Positions 1 through 5,039 of a DNA stretch of 5,420 nucleotides are shown one piece after another. The DNA lies in assembly GCA_023432305.1 (NCBI GenBank), contig JAEYUT010000240.1:1-5420 (forward strand), given 5' to 3'. The position numbers and the translations under genes were made by a program. The notes beneath the pieces were generated by a model. The model was given only the letters and a program-made list of their open reading frames with translations, had not been told where the DNA came from and searched no databases. This DNA is from Actinomycetes bacterium. GTDB taxonomy: Bacteria > Actinomycetota > Actinomycetes > Actinomycetales > Microbacteriaceae. Positions within the stretch are counted from its first letter, which is position 1. Each line of letters starts with the position of its first letter.

Positions 1-278
1 ACGGTGTCGTCGTCGGTCGCCGAGCGCATCTCCGAATACACCGACCCCTGCACGAGGCTGAGCTTGCCGGTCGTGTTGCCGGTGGCGACCGCGCCCACGG
101 TGCGCGCCTCGATGACGACGACATCCGCCCCGGCGTTCGCGAGCATCCTCGCGAGGCTCAGCCCGGTGAGTCCGGCGCCCGCGATCACCACATCCGCGTA
201 CTCGGGCGGCGGCTGGTCGGGCACGACGATCGGCGGCGCGGTGCGCATCCACAGGGACGGGCTCGGCGTAGGGCTCAT
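1..278 (-). CDS. FAD-dependent oxidoreductase, N-terminal part (runs off left edge)
   Basis: This is the first 92 codons of a minus-strand gene whose 3' end lies outside the window. After a proline-rich leader it has a Rossmann nucleotide-binding segment: a beta strand, then GAGLTG (G34, G36, G39), a helix, and a second strand ending in E57, the acidic residue that normally binds the adenosine ribose of FAD. It is followed by a TGNTTGKLS stretch, which I associate with the DAO-type FAD oxidoreductases that often carry a C-terminal Rieske 2Fe-2S domain; that domain cannot be seen here. The substrate is unknown. The ATG at 278 is chosen because the Rossmann strand then begins near residue 30. 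An in-frame ATG at 314 would add 12 residues, and neither start has a clear Shine-Dalgarno sequence. The gene is divergent from the MFS transporter. Confidence 0.85.
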   Translation of the reverse strand, partial: MSPTPSPSLWMRTAPPIVVPDQPPPEYADVVIAGAGLTGLSLARMLANAGADVVVIEARTVGAVATGNTTGKLSLVQGSVYSEMRSATDDDT

Positions 279-375
279 GCCGGGAGCGTAGGGGCGCGAC
301 GGCCTGCCGCTCATGGGGGTTGCGGGCGACCGCGCGGGCGGCTAGTCGTCGAGATGGGCGTAATCTGAGCGCACC
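279..375. promoter_or_regulatory. Divergent intergenic region between oxidoreductase and MFS transporter
   Basis: About 97 bases separate the two divergent starts (61 if the oxidoreductase starts at 314), so both promoters should lie here or just inside the coding ends. The only recognisable element is TAATCT at 361-366 on the plus strand, a good match to a TANNNT -10 hexamer. No convincing -35 is seen about 17 bases upstream. On the minus strand I see no promoter element I would defend. No strong inverted repeat suggesting an operator was found. Confidence 0.35.
361..366 (+). promoter_or_regulatory. Possible -10 hexamer TAATCT of the MFS gene
   Basis: TAATCT matches the actinobacterial TANNNT -10 pattern and ends only nine bases before the GTG start at 376. 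If used, transcription would begin at or within a few bases of the start codon, giving a leaderless or nearly leaderless mRNA, consistent with the lack of a strong Shine-Dalgarno. No matching -35 is visible, and a hexamer this short can occur by chance. Confidence 0.3.
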
Positions 376-1671
376 GTGAGCACACCCGTCGCACCCGCCT
401 CCGCCCGCCGAATCCACCCCGCCTGGGTGATCGCCGCCGTCGCGTTCCTCGCGCTCCTCGCCGCCGCCGGATTCCGTGCTGCACCGGGCGCGCTCATGGT
501 GCCGCTGCACCACGAGTTCGGCTGGTCGACGAGCATCATGTCGCTCGCGGTGAGCATCAATCTCCTGCTGTTCGGGCTCACCGCGCCGTTCGCGGCGGCG
601 CTCATGGACCGCTTCGGCATCCGACGGGTCATCGCCGTCGCGCTCGCGCTCATCGCCGCAGGGGCCGGGCTCACCGTGTTCGCCACCGCGTCGTGGCAGC
701 TGCTGCTCACCTGGGGGCTGCTGATCGGACTCGGCACCGGATCGATGGCGCTCGTCTTCGCCGCCACGATCGCGAACCGGTGGTTCGTGAAGCGTCGGGG
801 GCTCGTGATGGGCGTGCTGACCGCCGGCTCCGCCACCGGGCAGCTGATTCTGCTGCCGCCGGTCGCGGCGATCGCCGACACCGCCGGATGGCGCCCCGCG
901 TCGGTGCTGATCGCGGCGGTCGCCGTGCTCGCCGTGCCTCTCGTGTGGCTGCTGCTGCGTGACCATCCGCACGACCTCGGGGTGGCGCCCTACGGTTCGG
1001 ACGCCTCGGCCGCCCCCGCCGCCCCCGTGCGGCACACCGGCAGCGCTGCGCGCCGAGCCCTGCAGGGCCTCGCTTCCGCTGCGAAGCGCCCCGCATTCTG
1101 GGCGCTCGCGGGCGCTTTCGCGATCTGCGGAGCGACCACGAACGGGCTCGTCGGCATCCACTTCATCCCCTCAGCGCACGATCACGGGATGGCGCCGACC
1201 GTCGCCGCGGGGCTGCTCGCGGTGGTGGGCGTGTTCGACATCGTGGGCACGATCGCGTCCGGCTGGCTCACCGATCGCGTCGACCCTCGCCTCCTTCTGG
1301 CGGTCTACTACTCGTTCCGAGGACTCGGACTGCTCCTGCTGCCGTGGCTGCTCTCCGACACGGTGCACCCCACCATGGTCGCGTTCGTCGTGATCTACGG
1401 CCTCGACTGGGTGGCGACCGTGCCTCCCACGGCGGCACTGTGCCGCGAGATCTTCGGAGACCAGGGGACGATCGTGTTCGGGTGGGTGTTCGCGTCGCAC
1501 CAGGTGGGTGCGGCGATCGCCGCCTTCGCAGCGGGTCTCATCCGCGACACGCTCGGCACCTACACGTACGCCTGGTGGGGCGGCGCGGCTCTCTGCGTGG
1601 TGGCCGCCGTGCTCTCGGTCGTCATCGTGCGGGCTCGCGCTGAGGCCCCGGAGCCTCAGCCGATGTCCTGA
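376..1671 (+). CDS. MFS transporter, OFA/monocarboxylate-transporter-like
   Basis: This 431-residue protein has the length and hydrophobic pattern of a 12-helix major facilitator superfamily secondary transporter in the cytoplasmic membrane. The MFS motif A is clear in the loop after helix 2 (DRFGIRR, residues 78-84). A second, weaker copy (TDRVDPR, near residue 300) sits in the second half, as expected from the internal duplication of the fold. A hydrophilic Ala/Pro-rich central loop (about residues 195-230) separates the halves. The NRWFVKRRGLVMG segment before helix 5 is the type seen in oxalate/formate antiporter-like and monocarboxylate-like MFS members, so an organic anion substrate is possible, but it cannot be read from sequence. 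The GTG at 376 is the first start after an in-frame TAA at 361. There is no strong ribosome binding site. The gene stands alone and converges on the anti-sigma gene 29 bases away. Confidence 0.9.
   Translation: MSTPVAPASARRIHPAWVIAAVAFLALLAAAGFRAAPGALMVPLHHEFGWSTSIMSLAVSINLLLFGLTAPFAAALMDRFGIRRVIAVALALIAAGAGLTVFATASWQLLLTWGLLIGLGTGSMALVFAATIANRWFVKRRGLVMGVLTAGSATGQLILLPPVAAIADTAGWRPASVLIAAVAVLAVPLVWLLLRDHPHDLGVAPYGSDASAAPAAPVRHTGSAARRALQGLASAAKRPAFWALAGAFAICGATTNGLVGIHFIPSAHDHGMAPTVAAGLLAVVGVFDIVGTIASGWLTDRVDPRLLLAVYYSFRGLGLLLLPWLLSDTVHPTMVAFVVIYGLDWVATVPPTAALCREIFGDQGTIVFGWVFASHQVGAAIAAFAAGLIRDTLGTYTYAWWGGAALCVVAAVLSVVIVRARAEAPEPQPMS
1639..1660. terminator. Perfect 8-bp hairpin at the end of the MFS gene
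   Basis: GCTGAGGC (1639-1646) and its exact complement GCCTCAGC (1653-1660) flank a six-base loop, forming a GC-rich stem nine bases before the MFS stop codon ends. There is no T-tract on either strand. Because it lies between two converging genes, it could help end transcription from both directions. It is also inside the coding sequence, so the match may simply be tolerated there. Confidence 0.4.
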
Positions 1672-1700
1672 ACCTGGCCTGCTCCGTCGGGCGGCCCCGC

Positions 1701-2462
1701 TCAGGCGGGCGAGAGCTCGCCGCGCACGATCGAGTCGCCCGAGTGGCCCGGGTCTCCGTCGAAGTGCTCCTGGGAGATGTCGACGAGACTGAAGCGCGAC
1801 AGGTCCACGTCGGCGGGGATCGCGAACGTGCCGCGCGTGCCGTCGAGGATGCCGAGGCTCACGAGCGCATCGCCCTCCGAGGAGATGAGCCACAGCTCGC
1901 GGTAGCCGTCGTCGGGAAGAGGCGCCTCGAGATCGACTTCGACGACGCGCTCGCCATCGGGCAGCTCCTCCACGGTCGCCGACGCCGTGGCATCGGGCCA
2001 ATCCGGGAACGCGTCAAGCGTCGCCGAGGCGAGCACGGTCACCGGCGCGGGGCGGCTCGCCCACCAGACACCACCTGCGACCGCGATCACGAGCGCCGCG
2101 GCTGCCGCCGCGAGCGGCACCCACAGTCGGCGGCGCAGCGGGGTCACGCGCGCGCCGCTCGACTGCGCGCTCTCGTCCGCCTCATCGGATGCGGTGCCGG
2201 TCTCATCCGCCGCGACAGCGTCCGCATCCGCATCCGCTTCGATCTCGGCGATGTCGCGCTGGATCGCCTCCCACACGCGCGGCGACGGCTCGAGCAGCTC
2301 GCCCGCGTCGATCGTGGAACGCCCCACGACAGCCGCACGGCGCAGGATCATGAGCTCGTCACGGCATTCCCCGCATGTCGCAAGGTGCTCCGCATCACGA
2401 ACGTCCTCTGCGGTCTCCCCGAGGGCGAGGAGGGCGAGCACGTCAGGATCGATGTGCGTCAC
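1701..2462 (-). CDS. RskA-type anti-sigma factor with zinc-binding N-terminus
   Basis: This 253-residue single-pass membrane protein should bind and inhibit the ECF sigma factor encoded just before it. The cytoplasmic N-terminal anti-sigma domain carries the zinc-associated HxxxCxxC motif (H26, C30, C33). A low-complexity acidic linker (about 75-100, with Asp-Ala repeats) and a basic RRRLW stop lead into a membrane helix at about 113-135. The extracytoplasmic half (about 139-253) fits the RskA C-terminal domain, with YRELWLI in the middle and a VDIS...DG.PGHSGDSIVRG ending. The GTG at 2462 is supported by GGAGGTG at 2473-2467. It overlaps the 3' end of the sigma gene by 20 bases, so the two are probably translationally coupled. 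Release of the sigma factor by regulated intramembrane proteolysis is known for the family and inferred here. It is the last gene of the operon. Confidence 0.92.
   Translation of the reverse strand: MTHIDPDVLALLALGETAEDVRDAEHLATCGECRDELMILRRAAVVGRSTIDAGELLEPSPRVWEAIQRDIAEIEADADADAVAADETGTASDEADESAQSSGARVTPLRRRLWVPLAAAAAALVIAVAGGVWWASRPAPVTVLASATLDAFPDWPDATASATVEELPDGERVVEVDLEAPLPDDGYRELWLISSEGDALVSLGILDGTRGTFAIPADVDLSRFSLVDISQEHFDGDPGHSGDSIVRGELSPA
2221..2238. repeat. Short hexanucleotide repeat in the anti-sigma linker
   Basis: Three near-identical hexamers (TCCGCA, TCCGCA, TCCGCT on the plus strand) encode the alternating Asp-Ala run of the anti-sigma factor linker (residues 77-82). The in-frame unit could change linker length by slippage without breaking the gene. 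It is probably just a flexible, low-complexity spacer. Confidence 0.5.
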
Positions 2463-3006
2463 GACTCACCTCCAATCGGGTCCGCATCCTCTGAAGACTT
2501 CGGCGGATATGGCTCTTGACGGTACCCAACGGCATGTCGAGTCGCTCGGCGATCTCATGGTGGGTCAGGTCATCGAAGAACGCCATCCGGATCACCGCCT
2601 GCGCGTCGGGGTCGAGCTGCGCGATCTGGTCGGCGACGAGAAGGCTGTCGGCGAGGTCGACGGGCTCGCTCACCCAGTCGCTCGGCGCAGTCGCCGCCTC
2701 GAGCTGCTCGCGCAGGCGGCGGAGGCGGGCGCGCGCTTCGTGCGCATCAGCGATCTTGTTCTTCGCGATGCCCACAAGCCACGCCGAGAGGGAGCGGTCG
2801 GCGCGGAAGGTGCTGCGCCCCGTCCAGGCGGCCACGAAGGTCTTCTGGGTGACGTCCTCGGCATCGCCCACGTCGCCGAGCGAGCGCATCGCGAGGGTGT
2901 AGATCAGGGACGACCACCGCAGGTACGCGCGTTCGAGCGCGCGCTCACCACCGGCCGCGAAGTCGCGGGCGATGAGGTCGTCGTCGTCGGGGGTGTCGAT
3001 GTACAT
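2443..3006 (-). CDS. ECF-family RNA polymerase sigma factor
   Basis: This 187-residue protein has the two-domain build of extracytoplasmic-function sigma factors. Region 2 (about 16-92) includes the DAEDVTQKTFVAAW segment (48-61) that binds core polymerase and the SLSAWLVGIAKNKIAD segment (72-87) that contacts the -10 element. A variable linker follows, then region 4 (about 126-178), whose helix-turn-helix THHEIAERLDMPLGTVKSHI (148-167) recognises the -35. There is no long C-terminal extension. The frame stays open upstream to 3162, but that stretch is Arg-rich, unlike a sigma factor, and lies over the sortase gene. ATG 3006 is chosen because it overlaps the sortase stop (TGATG). The paired RskA-type anti-sigma factor next to it suggests a SigK-like group, which is inference. 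It probably controls its own operon. No strong ribosome binding site precedes it, so translation likely depends on the sortase. Confidence 0.93.
   Translation of the reverse strand: MYIDTPDDDDLIARDFAAGGERALERAYLRWSSLIYTLAMRSLGDVGDAEDVTQKTFVAAWTGRSTFRADRSLSAWLVGIAKNKIADAHEARARLRRLREQLEAATAPSDWVSEPVDLADSLLVADQIAQLDPDAQAVIRMAFFDDLTHHEIAERLDMPLGTVKSHIRRSLQRMRTRLEVSRDAHRS
2467..2473 (-). promoter_or_regulatory. Ribosome binding site of the anti-sigma gene
   Basis: GGAGGTG on the minus strand lies inside the last codons of the sigma gene, with the GGAGG core six bases from the GTG start at 2462. It fixes this start despite the overlap. The GTG within GGAGGTG itself is out of frame. Confidence 0.8.
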
Positions 3007-3623
3007 CAGGATCCCATGGGAACGGCGATCACGACCACGTTGTCGCTGTAGCGGAACGCGTTCGCGTCGAAGGTGCCACCGCACGTGATGAGGGCGAGGC
3101 GCGGAGCGCCGTCGCGGTCGAAGAGGTCGTCGACGGGAAGCTCGGCCTTGCCGACGCTCCACACCGACTCCACGCGGTAGGCGACCGTGCCGCCGTCCGC
3201 GACCGCGACGTCGATCCGCTCCCCCACGGGCAGGTTCTTGAGCTCGGCGAACGGACCGAGCCCGTACCGGGCCGAGTCCACGTGCGCTGCGACCACCACC
3301 GTGCCGGTCTCGCTTCGCGGGTCGGAGCCGAAACGGTACCAGCCGGCTGTCGCCGGGTTCTCCGGCAGCTCCATCGACCCGTCGTCGAAGAGGTCGACGG
3401 GCACCACATCCACACCCACCCCGAGCGACGGGATCGAGACGGCGACGGGAGGAACCGGCTCGCGCGGGGCGGTGAGCTCGCCGCTCACGAGGGGGATGTC
3501 GGGGGCGACCGCCGTGGGCGCCGGCGACGGGGCCGCCGGAGACGCGGGCTGCTCGGCCGGTGTGGTGGAGCTGCCCGCGAGGAGCGCCACGACTGCTGCC
3601 ATCACGATGATGCGAGCGTTCAC
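3006..3623 (-). CDS. Class F-type sortase (cysteine transpeptidase)
   Basis: Sortases cut a C-terminal sorting signal of an exported protein and join it to an amine, usually of the cell wall. This 205-residue protein has the expected triad: H114 in VVAAHVDS, C181 in LITCGGTFD and R191 in FRYSDNVVV. The TCGG.FD and Y.DNVVV pattern fits the actinobacterial class F group. The N-terminus (5-17) is a hydrophobic signal or anchor, followed by a Pro/Ala-rich linker to about residue 60 and then the sortase barrel. The signal ends in LLAGSS, which looks like a lipobox with Ser18 in place of Cys. The GTG at 3623 is supported by GAGGAG at 3633-3628. It follows the DUF4397 gene after a 51-base gap and overlaps the sigma gene by one base. 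The DUF4397 protein is the obvious candidate substrate but lacks LPxTG. Confidence 0.92.
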   Translation of the reverse strand: MNARIIVMAAVVALLAGSSTTPAEQPASPAAPSPAPTAVAPDIPLVSGELTAPREPVPPVAVSIPSLGVGVDVVPVDLFDDGSMELPENPATAGWYRFGSDPRSETGTVVVAAHVDSARYGLGPFAELKNLPVGERIDVAVADGGTVAYRVESVWSVGKAELPVDDLFDRDGAPRLALITCGGTFDANAFRYSDNVVVIAVPMGS

Positions 3624-3627
3624 GGTG

Positions 3628-3633
3628 CTCCTC
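3628..3633 (-). promoter_or_regulatory. Ribosome binding site of the sortase gene
   Basis: GAGGAG on the minus strand sits four bases before the GTG at 3623 and decides that start over the in-frame ATG seven codons later, which would cut off most of the hydrophobic signal. The 51-base gap to the upstream gene contains no terminator-like hairpin, so read-through from the DUF4397 gene is expected. Confidence 0.7.
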
Positions 3634-3674
3634 TCCCCTCGGTTGGGTCTGTCAGTGTCGGATGCGGTGGGCGG

Positions 3675-4514
3675 TCACTCGGCGGCGGCGCGTGCGGCGC
3701 GCATCCGCACGGCCACGAGCGCGAGCGCTCCGAGCAGGGCGACGAGCGCCACCGATCCGGCGATTCCGGCGGTCGGGTCGGCGTCGGCCGCGAGGCCGGC
3801 GGTGCCGGAGCGCACGCCGTCAGGCGCGGAGTGCAGGCCCGAGATCGACTGCGTGATGAGCTGCAGGTCGTTCTCCGGTCCCACCGCGTAGACGATGAGG
3901 TTGGTGCCTTCGACGATCGAGACCGACGCGGGCTCACCCGACGCAGGGATCACGATGGGGCTCGTGGTTCCAGCCCCAGCGACTCCAGCGGTGATGGTGC
4001 CTGCGGGAAGGAGCGTGGAGGCCTGGTCGCCGTTGGCGACGTCGTCGAAGGCGATCGCACCGTTCGCCACGATCGCGACCTCACCTGCCTGTGCAGCGTG
4101 ACGCACGGTCAGGCGTCCCTCGCCGGCGGGAATCGTCGAGATGTCGTTCACGTAGACACCGAGGGTGGGGTCGCCTGCCGCGTCGTACTGGGCGACGAGC
4201 GAGACGCTCTGGTTCGCGGGCACGGACGCCGCGGGCACGTCGATCGCGGGGGTGGCGGTGGCGGGGTCGTCGTTCGCCGCGAACACCTGGATCTTGTAGT
4301 CGCCCTGCGGAAGGTCGAGCGGGCCGGCGACGGTGCCGAACGTGAAGTCCTCGAGGGTGAGGGCGTCGTTCACGTAGACGTCGACGGTGAGCCCCGGGAT
4401 GCCGTGCACGACGTACACATCGGAGCTCGTGGGCGAGATCGCGTAGGCGGGTGCCACGGCGGCCGCCGCCGCGAGAGAGCCGGCAGCGAGACCGGCGAGA
4501 AGCTTGTACCGCAT
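3675..4514 (-). CDS. Secreted, membrane-anchored DUF4397-like surface protein
   Basis: This 279-residue exported protein has no known enzymatic role. A signal peptide (1-25) with a basic start, a hydrophobic Ala/Leu core and an AYA cleavage site opens it. The body contains two related beta-rich units. The first (about 33-79) has VYVVHGIPGLTVDVYVND and ends LPQGDYKIQVFA. The second (about 135-182) has LTVRHAAQAGEVAIVANG and ends LLPAGTITAGVA. Both fit the DUF4397 pattern of a conserved His, a DVYV-like strand and an LP.G turn. A flexible stretch leads to a C-terminal membrane helix (about 250-269) and a short basic tail (RMRAARAAAE). This is the shape of a sortase substrate, but no LPxTG-type motif precedes the helix. 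It may be retained by the helix alone. It is first in the operon, before the sortase. GGAGGA at 4524-4519 fixes the ATG at 4514. Confidence 0.85.
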   Translation of the reverse strand: MRYKLLAGLAAGSLAAAAAVAPAYAISPTSSDVYVVHGIPGLTVDVYVNDALTLEDFTFGTVAGPLDLPQGDYKIQVFAANDDPATATPAIDVPAASVPANQSVSLVAQYDAAGDPTLGVYVNDISTIPAGEGRLTVRHAAQAGEVAIVANGAIAFDDVANGDQASTLLPAGTITAGVAGAGTTSPIVIPASGEPASVSIVEGTNLIVYAVGPENDLQLITQSISGLHSAPDGVRSGTAGLAADADPTAGIAGSVALVALLGALALVAVRMRAARAAAE

Positions 4515-4518
4515 GATG

Positions 4519-4524
4519 TCCTCC
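4519..4524 (-). promoter_or_regulatory. Strong ribosome binding site of the DUF4397 gene
   Basis: GGAGGA on the minus strand, four bases before the ATG at 4514, is among the best Shine-Dalgarno matches in the window. It suggests the surface protein is the most efficiently translated product of the operon. Confidence 0.8.
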
Positions 4525-4555
4525 AGGTTTCAGGCGTGGATCGCCTGTCATGGAG

Positions 4556-4584
4556 TACTTCTCCCCGGATGCCGCCTATGGATG
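4556..4584 (-). promoter_or_regulatory. Possible ECF (SigK-like) promoter of the DUF4397-sortase-sigma operon
   Basis: Read on the minus strand, CATCCA (4584-4579) is followed after exactly 17 bases by GAAGTA (4561-4556). CATCCA is the -35 I recall for mycobacterial SigK promoters, and the -10 is a looser match to the recalled CCGAAT-type element. Transcription from here would give a leader of roughly 35 bases before the ATG at 4514. The placement fits autoregulation of the operon by its own sigma factor. The assignment rests on recall and position, not on comparison of several promoters. CATCC-like strings are common in this genome type. Confidence 0.4.
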
Positions 4585-4619
4585 CATTCGCATCGAATTT
4601 CTTCCTGTGTGTTCACTGA

Positions 4620-4646
4620 GAGAGCTCTCGCTCGCCGCGCTGCGGC
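4620..4646. terminator. Paired short inverted repeats after the acidic protein gene
   Basis: Directly after the stop of the small acidic gene, GCCGC (4634-4638) and GCGGC (4642-4646) form a 5-bp stem with a three-base loop. Next to it is the perfect 10-base palindrome GAGAGCTCTC (4620-4629). There is no T-tract. They could end the upstream minus-strand transcript before the operon promoter. The palindrome could also be an operator, since it lies about 36 bases upstream of the proposed -35. Confidence 0.3.
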
Positions 4647-4931
4647 TCAGCCGGCGCCCGTGGTCTCGGGGTCGGCATCCTCCACGGGGTCCAGCACCGG
4701 GCCGTCGTGGAGCGCCTGCGTCGCCGCCGCCTCGTTCTCGAAACCGGAGTCGGTCTGCGGCTGCGAGGCGACCTTGCCGGTATCGGAGACCTCGACATCC
4801 GCCTGGTCGTAGTCGCTCGGATCGAGGGTGGGCTCGGCGGCCTCCCGCTCATCCTGACCCTCCAGAGTCTGGGAAGCGAAGGCCTCATCGAGGGTGTCGT
4901 GGTCGTCGTCGTGTGCGTTGTGGTTCGTCAT
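4647..4931 (-). CDS. Small, highly acidic hypothetical protein
   Basis: I do not recognise this 94-residue protein. It is very acidic: 26 Asp/Glu against one Arg and one Lys, with four His, three of them in the N-terminal HNAHDDDHD stretch. It has no signal peptide, membrane segment, Cys or Trp, and much of it (Asp, Glu, Ala, Thr, Gln, Pro) looks intrinsically disordered. Short acidic, disordered proteins of this kind are common hypothetical proteins in actinobacteria. The frame extends upstream to 5009, but that part is Arg-rich and reads through hairpin DNA, so the ATG at 4931 is preferred. It is preceded by a G-rich run and GGAAAG seven bases away, a weak binding site. Codon-like GC ending and a clean composition break at the ATG support a real gene. 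It lies 132 bases upstream of the DUF4397 gene, probably as a separate transcript. Confidence 0.65.
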   Translation of the reverse strand: MTNHNAHDDDHDTLDEAFASQTLEGQDEREAAEPTLDPSDYDQADVEVSDTGKVASQPQTDSGFENEAAATQALHDGPVLDPVEDADPETTGAG

Positions 4932-4943
4932 ACCCCCACTTTC

Positions 4944-4960
4944 CGCGCGCGAGACGCGCG
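4944..4960. repeat. CGCGCG hairpin upstream of the acidic protein gene
   Basis: CGCGCG (4944-4949) and CGCGCG (4955-4960) can pair around a five-base loop, 13 bases before the start of the acidic protein gene. It may form in the 5' leader of that mRNA and affect translation. In DNA this GC-rich, a 6-bp match is not rare. Confidence 0.4.
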
Positions 4961-4982
4961 ACGCACGGGGATTGACCGGCGA

Positions 4983-5013
4983 GCGGATGCGTCGTACGCG
5001 CCGCCGCATCCGC
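4983..5013. repeat. Inverted repeat with 9-bp arms
   Basis: GCGGATGCG (4983-4991) pairs exactly with CGCATCCGC (5005-5013) around a 13-base spacer containing the palindrome CGTACG. It lies about 50 bases upstream of the acidic protein gene, so it could be an operator or part of its promoter region. The function is unknown. Confidence 0.6.
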
Positions 5014-5039
5014 CCCGCCGCGAGCTCCCCGGGCCCGCC

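Noticed and set aside
4..291. Plus-strand 95-codon frame at the left edge
   Set aside because: It is the antisense of the FAD oxidoreductase, whose Rossmann motif on the minus strand is unmistakable.
1987..3051. A 354-codon plus-strand open frame across the sigma and anti-sigma genes
   Set aside because: It is low-complexity Ser/Ala/Arg sequence without recognisable features and lies opposite two well-supported genes.
3007..3162. Upstream extension of the sigma factor reading frame
   Set aside because: The added 52 residues are Arg-rich and lie over the sortase C-terminus. The sigma region 2 fold begins after Met at 3006, where TGATG couples it to the sortase.
3640..3661. Possible second ECF promoter (CATCCG on the minus strand) before the sortase gene
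   Set aside because: No acceptable -10 lies 16 to 18 bases downstream, CATCC strings are common here, and the gap has no terminator, so read-through explains sortase expression.
3996..4010. LPAGT (residues 169-173 of the DUF4397 protein) as a sortase motif
   Set aside because: It is not LPxTG, lies about 80 residues before the membrane helix, and matches the LP.G turn also seen in the first DUF4397 unit (LPQGD).
3282..4619. A 445-codon open frame on the plus strand opposite the DUF4397 and sortase genes
   Set aside because: The translation is Arg/Gly/His-rich with no domain or membrane pattern, typical of the antisense of GC-rich genes. The minus-strand genes have clear domains and ribosome binding sites.
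4932..5009. Upstream extension of the acidic protein frame
   Set aside because: The extra 26 residues are Arg-rich, opposite in character to the acidic protein, and come from inverted-repeat DNA.
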